DNA of 51,825 nt from Atopostipes sp043425375. Lineage in GTDB: Bacteria; Bacillota; Bacilli; Lactobacillales; Carnobacteriaceae_A. A program made the translations under genes and the position numbers. This document shows, piece by piece, positions 34,006-42,495 of this stretch. The stretch spans positions 1 through 51,825 of the forward strand of contig JBHWQC010000102.1 in assembly GCA_043425375.1 (NCBI GenBank). Reading direction: 5' to 3'. The notes under the pieces were generated by a model. The model did no database searches. It worked only from the letters and a program-made list of their open reading frames with translations, and was not told the DNA's origin. How positions within the stretch are numbered: position 1 is the stretch's first letter; each line of letters begins with the position of its first letter.

Positions 34006-34578
34006 TTATGCTTGCTCGTCTGAGAAAGGTCTGGCTGGCTGTTTTCTTTCATAGATAAAGAATTGATGCGGGTATTTATTTTTTTCATCGACAATACCTT
34101 CTTTCGAATCCACCACTCGAAAGTACCGATAGTTTATTTCAGGCATATACGTATCCCCTTGGAATTCCTCTTCCACCACTGTTCGATATAAAATATCCAC
34201 TTCATCGATAAACATTTCAAACAAAGAGGAGCCTCCAATAATATGAATGGGTTTCTCAATCTCTTTTACATACTGTAAGATATCTTGTTTCGAATGAACC
34301 ACAATGGCTCCAGGTGCTTCGTAATTTTTATTAGAGGTCAGGACGATATTTACCCGATTTTTTAGAGGCCTTTTTGGGATACTTTCGTACGTTTTTCTTC
34401 CCATCACTACCACATCATTTATCGTTACATTGACAAAGTGTTTCATTTCATTCGGCAAATGCCAAGGTAAGGTTCCATCTCTTCCGATGACACCATTTTT
34501 ATCTTCTGCCCATACAAATGTAAAATAAGGTTTTTCTAATGTGTGGGTCCAACAATTCTCGATCTTCTTTTCTTCCAT
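34006..34578 (-). CDS. folA: Dihydrofolate reductase
   Basis: It regenerates tetrahydrofolate after ThyA action. The 190-residue protein has the family core FVWAEDKNGVIGRDGTLPWHLPNEMKHF, VMGRKTYESIP and IIGGSSLFEMF. Compared with the usual 160 residues it has an N-terminal extension of about 17 residues (MEEKKIENCWTHTLEKP), which seems real because GGAGTTAGGA lies just before this ATG and none precedes a later one. It follows thyA by 21 bases, so thyA-folA is one unit. Confidence 0.95.
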   Translation of the reverse strand: MEEKKIENCWTHTLEKPYFTFVWAEDKNGVIGRDGTLPWHLPNEMKHFVNVTINDVVVMGRKTYESIPKRPLKNRVNIVLTSNKNYEAPGAIVVHSKQDILQYVKEIEKPIHIIGGSSLFEMFIDEVDILYRTVVEEEFQGDTYMPEINYRYFRVVDSKEGIVDEKNKYPHQFFIYERKQPARPFSDEQA

Positions 34579-34599
34579 TTTTCCTAACTCCTTTTAAAA

Positions 34600-35544
34600 T
34601 TAAACGGCAATAGGCGCCCGAATGCCCTTATGCGGTTTATAATCGATCACTTCAATGTCTTCAATTTCAAAGTCGAAGATGCTTTGTTTTTCTCGATTCA
34701 ATTTAAGTTTGGGTAATGCTCTTGTCTCCCGCGCTAATTGCTTTTGGATTTGTTCCATATGATTCGAGTATAAATGGGCATCCCCAAAGGTATGAATAAA
34801 TTCACCAACTTCTAAACCTGTCTCATGTGCAATTAAATGTGTCAACAAGGCATAACTTGCAATATTAAAGGGAACGCCCAAGAAGACATCCGCACTGCGT
34901 TGATACAGCTGGCAACTCAGCTTGCCATCGGCTACATAAAATTGAAACAAGGTATGACATGGCGGAAGTGCCATATCCTCAATTTCCGCTGGATTCCAAG
35001 CCGATACAATATGTCGTCTGGAATCGGGGTTATTTTTAATTGATTCAATGACATTTTGAATTTGATCAATCGTGCCGCCATCTGCAGCAGGCCATGAACG
35101 CCACTGTGCCCCGTACACATTGCCTAAACTTCCGTATTGTTCGGCGAAGGCATCGTCTTTAAGGATCTTATCGGTAAATTTCTGCATCTCTTCTTGGTAA
35201 ACGTGGTTAAAGGCTTCATCTTCTTGTGCTCGTAAACCAAAATCAGTCATGTCAGGACCGGTATAAACTTCACTTTTTACATACCGTTCAAAGGCCCATT
35301 CATCCCAAATATGATTATTGTGTTCAAGCAGGTAGCGGATATTTGTATCGCCTTTTAAAAACCATAATAATTCCGATTTAATCAGGCCAAAAGCCACTCG
35401 CTTTGTTGTAAGTAAAGGGAAACCCTCGTTTAAATCAAAGCGCATTTGATGGCCAAAAATCGAGGTTGTACCAATACCTGTCCGATCTTCCTTCGTTATT
35501 CCTTTATCCATTATTTTCTGCGCCAAGTCCAAATATTGTCTCAT
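34600..35544 (-). CDS. thyA: Thymidylate synthase
   Basis: It methylates dUMP to dTMP using methylene-tetrahydrofolate. With the ATG at 35544 the protein has 314 residues, near the L. casei enzyme length, including the lactobacillus-type insertion around residues 85-130. Catalytic Cys is in LPPCHTLFQFYV, with the QRSADVFLGVPFNIASYA dUMP site and DAHLYSNH. DHFR follows in the same operon. Confidence 0.97.
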   Translation of the reverse strand: MRQYLDLAQKIMDKGITKEDRTGIGTTSIFGHQMRFDLNEGFPLLTTKRVAFGLIKSELLWFLKGDTNIRYLLEHNNHIWDEWAFERYVKSEVYTGPDMTDFGLRAQEDEAFNHVYQEEMQKFTDKILKDDAFAEQYGSLGNVYGAQWRSWPAADGGTIDQIQNVIESIKNNPDSRRHIVSAWNPAEIEDMALPPCHTLFQFYVADGKLSCQLYQRSADVFLGVPFNIASYALLTHLIAHETGLEVGEFIHTFGDAHLYSNHMEQIQKQLARETRALPKLKLNREKQSIFDFEIEDIEVIDYKPHKGIRAPIAV

Positions 35545-35566
35545 CTTTTTATCCGTCCTTTGTATT

Positions 35567-37459
35567 TTATACAAATTGGGTTAAATATTCCCATCTTTCG
35601 TACTTTTTTTCTAATTTTTCTTCTAAAGCAGATTTTTCTTTAAACAATTGATCAATTGTGCCAAAATCACTACCCGCTTCCACAATGCCTGCTTCCAGCT
35701 CTTCCACTTGTTCTTCTAAAGCCATGATGTCCTTTTCAATGGTTGCCCATTCTTTTTCTTCCATATAGGACAGCTTTGTTTTCTCTTTGGTCTGATTTAA
35801 CGCGGGTTGTTTGTTCTGTTGTGCTTCCTTTTGGCGGACACTTTGTGTTTGTTTGTCTTTGGCTTGTGCGTTTAAAAAGTATTCTTCTGCTGTGCCGAAA
35901 AATTCGCGGATTACTCCGTCCCCTTCAAATACCAAGAGTTTATCGGTAATTTTATCTAAAAAATAACGATCATGAGAAACAGTTAAAACGGCGCCTGGAA
36001 ACTCTTCGATATATTGTTCTAAAATATTTAATGTATCAATATCCAAGTTATTCGTCGGCTCATCCAAGAGTAACACATTCGGTCGTTCCATCAGTAGTCG
36101 GACAAGATACAATCGTCGCCTTTCTCCGCCTGAGAGCGAACGAATCAATACACCATGCTGTGAAGTGGGGAACATAAATTGTTCAAGCAACTGAGAGATA
36201 TTCATAGAAGTGCCATCTAACCGGTGAACTTCTTCAGCCACCTCTTGCAAATAATTGATCATGCGCTTATCGCCGGGAACATCTATATTATCTTGTTGAA
36301 AATAGCCAATTCTGACGGTTTCACCAACACGAAGAATACCGGAATCAAGTGGCATTTTTCCTGCCAGGATATTGAGAAAAGTCGACTTGCCTGCCCCATT
36401 CACTCCTGTGATGCCTATGCGGTCATGGGTTTGTATAATATAATTAAACCGATCTAAAATGACATTTTGTTCAATATGGTAACTCGCCTCTTCAAACTCA
36501 AAGACTTGTTTTCCTAAGCGTGAGGAAGCTAAATCCATCTCTAAATTAAATCCTGTAGAAGATTGAGACACTTTCCCTTTCAATTGTTCAAAACGCTCGA
36601 TACGGGCCTTCTGTTTGGTTCCGCGTGCCCGCACACCTTCACGCATCCAAGCCAGCTCTTGCTTATACAGCTGATTGGCTTTGTGATCGGCTGCTGCCTT
36701 CAGTTCTTCCCGTCTTGCTTTCTCTTCCACATAAGCTTGGTAGTTACCAGTATACTCTTCTAATTGACCATTGTTTAATTCGACAATGCGGTCAACGATA
36801 CGGTCTAAGAAATAACGGTCGTGCGTGACGACTAACAATGCTCCTTTGTAATTTTTTAAGAAATTTTCCAGCCAAGTAATCATTTCAAAATCTAAATGGT
36901 TCGTTGGCTCATCTAAAATAAGCAAATCTGGCGTTTGGATAAGCACTTGGGCCAGAGCCGCTCTTTTCTTTTGTCCACCAGACATTTCGTTCATTCTTTT
37001 ATTCATGTCTGATATCCCTAAAATAGACAAGATTTTTTTAGCGCTCGAGTCTGCATTCCAGGCATTTTGAGTATCCATTTCAGCCTGCGCACGAGTGAAC
37101 TGCTTTTGGAGGGTTTCATTTCCCGGATCCTTCGATAATTCCAGCATCTTCTGTTCATACTGACGCACGGCATGCATAATGGGTGTATCCCCTGCGAAAA
37201 CTGTTTCTAAAACCGTTTTTTCAGGGTTTAAAGCCGGCTCTTGGCTTAAATAACCAACCGTATACTCTCCCGGTTTATTCAATACTCCCGCATCAGGCTC
37301 TAAAACGCCAGCTATGACTTTTAAAAAGGTCGACTTGCCGTTCCCATTTCGACCAATTAAACCTACTTTTTGCTCATTGAGGATGGAAAAATCGATCTTT
37401 TCAAATAATAGTTTAGTGCCCGTCCGATGTGATAATTTTTCTATTTTTAATTCTTTCAA
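35567..37459 (-). CDS. ABC-F family ATPase, Uup-like
   Basis: This soluble protein has two ABC ATPase domains and no membrane segment. Domain 1 has GRNGNGKST, MSGGQKKRAAL and LLILDEPTNHLD; domain 2 has GVNGAGKST, LSGGERRRLYL and VLLLDEPTNNLD. An ABC-F linker lies between, and a C-terminal coiled coil (about residues 555-625) is typical of Uup-type members, which act on ribosomes or branched DNA. The TTG at 37459 has GGAAGGA upstream and gives 630 residues; an ATG six codons earlier has no SD. It is not an obvious resistance-type ABC-F. Confidence 0.92.
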   Translation of the reverse strand: MKELKIEKLSHRTGTKLLFEKIDFSILNEQKVGLIGRNGNGKSTFLKVIAGVLEPDAGVLNKPGEYTVGYLSQEPALNPEKTVLETVFAGDTPIMHAVRQYEQKMLELSKDPGNETLQKQFTRAQAEMDTQNAWNADSSAKKILSILGISDMNKRMNEMSGGQKKRAALAQVLIQTPDLLILDEPTNHLDFEMITWLENFLKNYKGALLVVTHDRYFLDRIVDRIVELNNGQLEEYTGNYQAYVEEKARREELKAAADHKANQLYKQELAWMREGVRARGTKQKARIERFEQLKGKVSQSSTGFNLEMDLASSRLGKQVFEFEEASYHIEQNVILDRFNYIIQTHDRIGITGVNGAGKSTFLNILAGKMPLDSGILRVGETVRIGYFQQDNIDVPGDKRMINYLQEVAEEVHRLDGTSMNISQLLEQFMFPTSQHGVLIRSLSGGERRRLYLVRLLMERPNVLLLDEPTNNLDIDTLNILEQYIEEFPGAVLTVSHDRYFLDKITDKLLVFEGDGVIREFFGTAEEYFLNAQAKDKQTQSVRQKEAQQNKQPALNQTKEKTKLSYMEEKEWATIEKDIMALEEQVEELEAGIVEAGSDFGTIDQLFKEKSALEEKLEKKYERWEYLTQFV

Positions 37460-37586
37460 AACTGGCAGTCCTTCCATTCTACATGACAATGTATTCTTAA
37501 GTTATCTTGTATATTTTAACATATTGAAGAGGGTTTTACATTATTTCTCTCGAGTTTCTCATAGCGTTTGAAAATAAGGCTAGAAA

Positions 37587-37616
37587 TTGACTTAGATCAT
37601 AAGTTTCCTATATACT
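37587..37616 (+). promoter_or_regulatory. Promoter of the cold-shock protein gene
   Basis: TTGACT (37587-37592), an 18-base spacer and TATACT (37611-37616), leaving a 5' leader of only about 40 bases before the ATG at 37662. Confidence 0.7.
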
Positions 37617-37661
37617 TTGGGTGTAAGGATAGGATGGATGGATTGGATTTGGGGGATTGCA

Positions 37662-37901
37662 ATGACACAAAAAGGCATAGTTAAATGGTTCAGCAACGTA
37701 AAAGGCTATGGATTCATCGAGTATGGTGACGAAGACATTTTCGTCCACTTTACTGGAATCGAAATGGATGGTTACCGAACGTTAAAAGAAGGACAAGCGG
37801 TGCAATTTGACGCTGTCGAAGGCGCGCGTGGTCTGCAAGCGACGAATGTCGTTCTTTTAGGAGAAGATGAAGAATTAACAGATACACAAGAAAGGGAATA
37901 A
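37662..37901 (+). CDS. Cold-shock-domain protein
   Basis: The 79-residue nucleic-acid-binding OB-fold protein has RNP1 KGYGFIEY and RNP2 DIFVHF in the normal frame KGIVKWFSNVKGYG. The ATG at 37662 is preceded by GGGGGA. After the domain there is an acidic tail (GEDEELTDTQERE) not present in the usual 66-residue CspA/B. The short leader lacks room for the long cold-sensing UTR of cspA, so classical cold induction is doubtful. It stands alone between convergent and divergent neighbours. Confidence 0.93.
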   Translation: MTQKGIVKWFSNVKGYGFIEYGDEDIFVHFTGIEMDGYRTLKEGQAVQFDAVEGARGLQATNVVLLGEDEELTDTQERE

Positions 37902-37908
37902 AAGATAG

Positions 37909-37934
37909 AACGGCTAGATGCTTATCTAGCCGTT
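37909..37934. terminator. Bidirectional terminator, cold-shock gene and EbsA-like gene
   Basis: AACGGCTAGAT pairs perfectly with ATCTAGCCGTT around a 4-base loop, overlapping the stop codon of the - strand gene by one base. Confidence 0.88.
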
Positions 37935-38371
37935 TAGTCTGTTTTATCATAAAATAAACAAGGGATGTCTGGATAATGATTGACGAGAAAATTAAGAAGT
38001 CTTTCCCGATTTTTTTGTTTTAAATAAAAAGGGACAACTTTTTGATTTTTTGCCTGTATTTCTACTAAAAGGCTGCTTTTATAAAACACAAATTGTTTGA
38101 TCTGATGGGTGGTCAACGTTTTTTTATACATATATTTCATATATTGGATGGTCACAGTGTCTTTTTTTAATTCTATGTAACTTGAAGTTTTTAAATAAAT
38201 AAGAGTGAAGCCTAAAAGAATCAAGACAACGCTAATCCAATTAAATGCAAGTAAATTTGAAGTCAATAAGAATGCTAGACCAAACAAGATAAAAATAAGA
38301 CAAAGTAAAATCACTTCAATTGAAAATTCAAAGCGAATATTTAACTTAAGTGTTTCGTTGTTTTTGTTCAT
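37934..38371 (-). CDS. EbsA-like small membrane protein
   Basis: The product of about 145 residues has two adjacent membrane helices (residues about 19-60 of this start) followed by a beta-rich domain (SYIELKKDTVTIQYMKYMYKKTL) that resembles bacterial PH-like domains. Proteins of this layout next to an RNase HI-like gene are annotated as EbsA family in enterococci; the assignment rests on layout and context, and the function is unknown. The ATG at 38371 is preferred to 38389 because a weak site (GATGG) precedes it. It is divergent from the RNase HI-like gene. Confidence 0.65.
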   Translation of the reverse strand: MNKNNETLKLNIRFEFSIEVILLCLIFILFGLAFLLTSNLLAFNWISVVLILLGFTLIYLKTSSYIELKKDTVTIQYMKYMYKKTLTTHQIKQFVFYKSSLLVEIQAKNQKVVPFYLKQKNRERLLNFLVNHYPDIPCLFYDKTD

Positions 38372-38412
38372 ACCATCATTCTCTCTCATATAAATAAAGT
38401 AGGTGATTTCAG

Positions 38413-38811
38413 ATGATTAGGCTCTATACAGATGCAGCAGTTAATGGCAACCCAGGAAATGCCGGCATTGGCCTTTTGGTTTTAATCGATGACGATCAAA
38501 TCCAACTCCCTCTCCCCTTGGATGGTAAATGGAACAACCACTTGGCGGAATTCAAAGCGCTCTATGAAGGGATAAACTGGCTAGTAGATAATGACTATAC
38601 AAATGAGCTCACTTTTTGCTATACAGATAGTCAAATTGTAGCACAATCCGTTAAAAAGAAATACGTTAAAGATGCTTCGTCAAACAATTATTTGCAGCGC
38701 ATTTTGAAATTAATGGAGGCCTTCCCTTTCATCAGTATCTCTTGGATCCCAGAGTCGAAAAATCGAGGAGCAGATAATTTAGCTAAACAAGCCTTGCAAA
38801 AAACGCTGTGA
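38413..38811 (+). CDS. Ribonuclease HI family protein
   Basis: The 132-residue protein has the RNase H fold with the acidic residues visible: Asp in LYTDAAVNGNPGNAGIG, Glu in EFKALYEG, Asp in CYTDSQIVAQ and the last Asp in NRGADNLAKQA. It is related to Bacillus YpdQ/YpeP rather than to E. coli RnhA, lacking the basic protrusion. TAGGTGA precedes the ATG. It acts on RNA-DNA hybrids, but activity cannot be judged from sequence. Confidence 0.9.
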   Translation: MIRLYTDAAVNGNPGNAGIGLLVLIDDDQIQLPLPLDGKWNNHLAEFKALYEGINWLVDNDYTNELTFCYTDSQIVAQSVKKKYVKDASSNNYLQRILKLMEAFPFISISWIPESKNRGADNLAKQALQKTL

Positions 38812-38904
38812 ATGCCCTGTGTACGTTGTATTATATAAATGAAGTTCGAATAAGTTATGAATTTTTAAACAAGAACTGACGAAAAGTGATGCAAAGGAGA
38901 TATT

Positions 38905-39663
38905 ATGACGATAGATTTGATGGATAAAAAAATGAAACAGTGGTTAGTAAAACTCGGTGAGTATATTCAAGCCAACACAGACTATTCGATTAACGAAAAA
39001 GAAGATTTCCGTGATTTGGTGAGTGAAGTAGATCTGGCGGTCGAGCAAAAATTGACCGCTTATATCCATACCTTGCCAGGAAAACATATCATTTTAGGAG
39101 AAGAAGGGGAAAACTCCGAAGTAGATACCCTAGCCGAACACTTATGGGTGATCGATCCGATTGATGGCACTTCAAATTTTATTAAACAAACGGATGATTA
39201 TGGCATTTTAGTCGCTTATTTCCAAAAAGGAGAACCTTTGTTAAGTTATATTTACGAGGTTGAAACAAACACTTTAATCTCTGCTAAAAAAGATGCAGGT
39301 GTCTTTTTAAATCATCAGCCTATCAAAAAACCTAAAAATATTCCTTTAAATGAAGCTCTGATTTCAATTAATCCTCGTAAAATGAATGGCACGGCGCTTA
39401 TGACATTTCTAGCCGAGAACGGCTTTGATTTACGATTTTTAGGCAGCTCGGTTTCGGATGCTACGCGAGTGATTACTGGAAAATATGGCGCATTTATCAG
39501 CCCAGAGTCGATGCCCTGGGACCGGGCTCCTTATCTCTTAATCGCAGCAGAATTAGGGCTTCAAATGTCTCAATTTAGCGGTGCGCCTTCAACAGTTAAC
39601 GGAGATGAAAACTTCTTTTTAGGAACAAAAGCTATTTTTAATGACGTTTTTAAAAACCAATAA
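38905..39663 (+). CDS. Inositol monophosphatase family protein
   Basis: The 252-residue protein has the metal-binding marks of the family: GEEGENSE, WVIDPIDGTSNFIKQ, and WDRAPYLLIAAELG near the C-terminus, with AAAGGAG before the ATG. It is a Mg2+-dependent, Li+-sensitive-type phosphatase; bacterial members act on inositol phosphate, NADP(H) or 3'-phosphoadenosine phosphate, and the true substrate is not clear. It is followed by a strong shared terminator. Confidence 0.92.
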   Translation: MTIDLMDKKMKQWLVKLGEYIQANTDYSINEKEDFRDLVSEVDLAVEQKLTAYIHTLPGKHIILGEEGENSEVDTLAEHLWVIDPIDGTSNFIKQTDDYGILVAYFQKGEPLLSYIYEVETNTLISAKKDAGVFLNHQPIKKPKNIPLNEALISINPRKMNGTALMTFLAENGFDLRFLGSSVSDATRVITGKYGAFISPESMPWDRAPYLLIAAELGLQMSQFSGAPSTVNGDENFFLGTKAIFNDVFKNQ

Positions 39664-39671
39664 ACCATAAA

Positions 39672-39718
39672 AAATGTCCTTAAAGTCGAATTGGGAGAAA
39701 TTCACTTTAAGGACATTT
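39672..39718. terminator. Bidirectional terminator before the Mrp-like cluster
   Basis: AAATGTCCTTAAAGT (39672-39686) and ACTTTAAGGACATTT (39704-39718) are perfect 15-base inverse repeats with A and T flanks. It lies between the + strand phosphatase gene and the last gene of the antiporter cluster. Confidence 0.92.
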
Positions 39719-39780
39719 CTTAATCATTCTTCTATACACATAGTATATTGCAAACAGTTTCTCTGCTCAAGGATTAGCCT

Positions 39781-41376
39781 TTATAAGATAAGATTTAGGT
39801 ACAAGACAACGACAATCAAGTAACCAACCATTGACGTAATAATGCCATTAAAAGTCAGTTCCAAATGACCAATTTTGGCAAGAATCCCTCCATTCTTGAT
39901 TATTCGTTGATACACTAATATGCCAATGGCAATCATTAATACATATGTTAGTCCTTTTTCGAAATACTCCGCTGCATCGACATGAACTTGGAAATTAAAG
40001 AAATACTCGGTAAGATTTTCACCAAAAATACCGGTTATAAGAGAAGTAATCCCCATCAGCAACGAAGCAAATCCAGCATAGTAATCTGTTTTTGCTCTCT
40101 TTTCTAACGGGTTTTTACCAAAGAAAATTGTCGAATACTTGACAAAAGACATGACGGTTCCTAGGTTGACAATATTTAATAATACAGCCACCCAAGTCTC
40201 CGTTGAACCGTGCGCGATCATATACTTAGAGATACTTCCGTTAAAGAAGGGCGCGCCTGTGATTCCTAAAATAGCAAAGGCTGTCGCTGCGGCAACCCAC
40301 GGCATGCGTTTAAATAATCCGCGAATTTGGTAGACATTTCGAGTGCCATATTCTTCATAAATAAGACCAGCGGTAAGAAATAAGGTGGATTTGAAAATCG
40401 CATGACTGAACACATGATACACCGATCCCCAAAAAGCAATTTCTGAGCCCATATTTAAACCAATCATAATCAGACCCACTTGCGACACTGTATGGTACGC
40501 TAAAATTAATTTAATATCTGACTGGCCTAGGGCCATAATAAAACCAACGACCGCTGTGATAAAGCCAATCCAAAAGAAAAACTGGTTGACGTTAATCATC
40601 GAAGAAAACATCGTCGAGAATCGGATAAAGAGATACACTCCACTTTTGATGTACAACCCGCTTAAAACAGCAGAAACCACAGGCGGAGCACTCGGTGTGC
40701 CATGTGCTTTAGGCAACCAGCTGAATAGTGGCGTAACCGCTGTTTTTAAAGAGACAGTCACCATCATCAAACTCATCGGGAAAATAATAGCTCGAGGACT
40801 ATCTAAATAACTCATAGCATCAGTCAAAGCCCGCATATCCAGCAAGCCAAAGGTGCGATATAACATGCCGATACCAAACAGTAAAAAAGAAGACCCGATG
40901 ACATTGACAAAAAAGTAAATCATCCCATCATAAATGGCTTGTCTATCTTTGTTGTACATAATTAAAATAGAGACAACCACGGTAGAAACTTCTAAGAACA
41001 CAAAGATATTAAATAAATCACTCGTCAAAAACAACCCCATCATAAGCCCTTGCAGCACTAAAAAGAGAAAATAAAATTGCGGTTCCGCATACTCTTCATT
41101 TGTTGTATAGATTAAAAAGGCAATATAAAAAACAGCCGTCATCAAAACCATAAAAATAGAGATAGCATCCGCATAAAGGCTGAGCGCCAAACCGTCTGTA
41201 TACCCACCGAAACTATACACGATAGGGCCACCTTCTTTAACTAGCAAAAACACATAAAAAGCAAAAATGGTATAGAGGATTTGAAAAATATAAGTGAGAG
41301 GTTTAAATATACGATGCTGAAAAATTAAGGCAACAACCCCCATTAAGATAGGCGCCAATATAAAAAGACTTAACAC
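39781..41376 (-). CDS. mnhD: Mrp/Mnh-type antiporter subunit D (NuoN/NuoM-like)
   Basis: This is the only large antiporter-type subunit of the cluster. The 531-residue protein has about 14 membrane helices with conserved charged residues: Glu129 in FVFLEVSTV, Lys211, LPKAHGTPSAPPVVSAVLSG with Lys223, and Lys244 in YIKSGVYLF, which form the proton path in complex I-like subunits. The GTG start overlaps the mnhC stop by one base (TAGTG). It ends the operon. Confidence 0.93.
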   Translation of the reverse strand: MLSLFILAPILMGVVALIFQHRIFKPLTYIFQILYTIFAFYVFLLVKEGGPIVYSFGGYTDGLALSLYADAISIFMVLMTAVFYIAFLIYTTNEEYAEPQFYFLFLVLQGLMMGLFLTSDLFNIFVFLEVSTVVVSILIMYNKDRQAIYDGMIYFFVNVIGSSFLLFGIGMLYRTFGLLDMRALTDAMSYLDSPRAIIFPMSLMMVTVSLKTAVTPLFSWLPKAHGTPSAPPVVSAVLSGLYIKSGVYLFIRFSTMFSSMINVNQFFFWIGFITAVVGFIMALGQSDIKLILAYHTVSQVGLIMIGLNMGSEIAFWGSVYHVFSHAIFKSTLFLTAGLIYEEYGTRNVYQIRGLFKRMPWVAAATAFAILGITGAPFFNGSISKYMIAHGSTETWVAVLLNIVNLGTVMSFVKYSTIFFGKNPLEKRAKTDYYAGFASLLMGITSLITGIFGENLTEYFFNFQVHVDAAEYFEKGLTYVLMIAIGILVYQRIIKNGGILAKIGHLELTFNGIITSMVGYLIVVVLYLNLIL

Positions 41377-41726
41377 TATTCATCACTCCTTAACTGATCC
41401 CTATACCTTGTCCAATGTGTAATGCCATGTTTTTGTTTGTAATGCATAAACATCGTCAGCCCAATAGCCGTTACGCCAATGCCTATCACAATGGCTGTAA
41501 TCATTAATGCAGATGGAACCGGATCCACGTAGTTTACACCTTCCAGATCCCCAATGGGTGGCACACTATCAGGTGAGTAATTAATGGTTATGTAAAACAA
41601 ATAGATACCAGCTTCCATTACAGACATCGACATAATGGTTTTGGGTATCGTTTTTCTAGTCATTAAGCCATAAAGACCAATGAAAAATAACAAGATACCG
41701 ACGACTTCACCAGTGAGAAAACTCAA
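41376..41726 (-). CDS. mnhC: Mrp/Mnh-type antiporter subunit C (NuoK-like)
   Basis: The 116-residue protein has three membrane helices and the MrpC/NuoK pattern: GLYGLMTRKTIPKTIMSMSVMEAGIYLF, with the buried Glu, then DPVPSALMITAIVIGIGVTAIGL. Start is TTG with GGGGAG upstream. It overlaps mnhD by one base and follows the B subunit by one base. Confidence 0.92.
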   Translation of the reverse strand: MSFLTGEVVGILLFFIGLYGLMTRKTIPKTIMSMSVMEAGIYLFYITINYSPDSVPPIGDLEGVNYVDPVPSALMITAIVIGIGVTAIGLTMFMHYKQKHGITHWTRYRDQLRSDE

Positions 41727-41727
41727 T

Positions 41728-42495
41728 TTACTCCCCTTCTTTCTTTATGAAATTTGTGGGCTGTTCTGGTTGTTGATTATAGATGGATGCGCCTTCATAG
41801 AATACAAACCGATAGAAGATAATACTTAACCCAGAAAAAACTTTCAAACCAATCAACGTATTCATCACCATCATATACACTTCATTCGATAAAGCAGTAT
41901 TTTTTGGTTGAATTTGCATAAACACATAAAGAACGGGGACTAAAACAATCAACAAGTATAATACTTTTTCTAATCGTTCAAGCAAATCTAAATCAATATC
42001 AAAGTTTGGATAGACAAGATAGCGTGAGATTAAGGCTGTTGCAAGGATAGAACCTCCTTGAAACCCGCCGCCAGGAGAAACATGGCCATTAAGGATGATA
42101 TATAAACCAATCAATAGAACGAACGGATAAATAATCCCCATCATCCGCGCAACAATCTCTGAATTATTTTTACTAACCAACTCATCCTCTGCAAACTGAT
42201 AGCGTCCCTTGTAACGGTTAGCAAATGATATATCGATGACTTCCATGACAGACACCATTAACATCAGTGCTTCAAAAAGCGTGTCAAACACTCGATAGTT
42301 TAAGTAAATGCCCGCCACCGCATTTGTGGCGCCTGTTTCTTCGATGAAATTTTCAGTAAAAAAATCCATTAATGGTTTCCCGATCCTCTCTGAATCCTGC
42401 AAGAAAAAAGAGATTAACAAGTAAGCCCCCATTAGCACTAAAGCAATCCGAAAAACAGAAATATATCTAGGAGTTTTCTTGCGTATGATTTGCAT
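41728..42495 (-). CDS. mnhB: Fused MbhE-like and MrpB/MnhB antiporter subunit
   Basis: The 255-residue protein joins two modules that are separate, or part of MrpA, elsewhere. Residues about 20-95 match the MbhE / MrpA C-terminal unit (NAVAGIYLNYRVFDTLFEALMLMVSV), and residues about 115-240 form the MnhB domain with GHVSPGGGFQGGSILATA (137-154). It has about seven membrane helices. Its first 29 bases overlap the upstream DUF4040 gene; GAGGTG precedes the ATG. Confidence 0.88.
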   Translation of the reverse strand: MQIIRKKTPRYISVFRIALVLMGAYLLISFFLQDSERIGKPLMDFFTENFIEETGATNAVAGIYLNYRVFDTLFEALMLMVSVMEVIDISFANRYKGRYQFAEDELVSKNNSEIVARMMGIIYPFVLLIGLYIILNGHVSPGGGFQGGSILATALISRYLVYPNFDIDLDLLERLEKVLYLLIVLVPVLYVFMQIQPKNTALSNEVYMMVMNTLIGLKVFSGLSIIFYRFVFYEGASIYNQQPEQPTNFIKKEGE

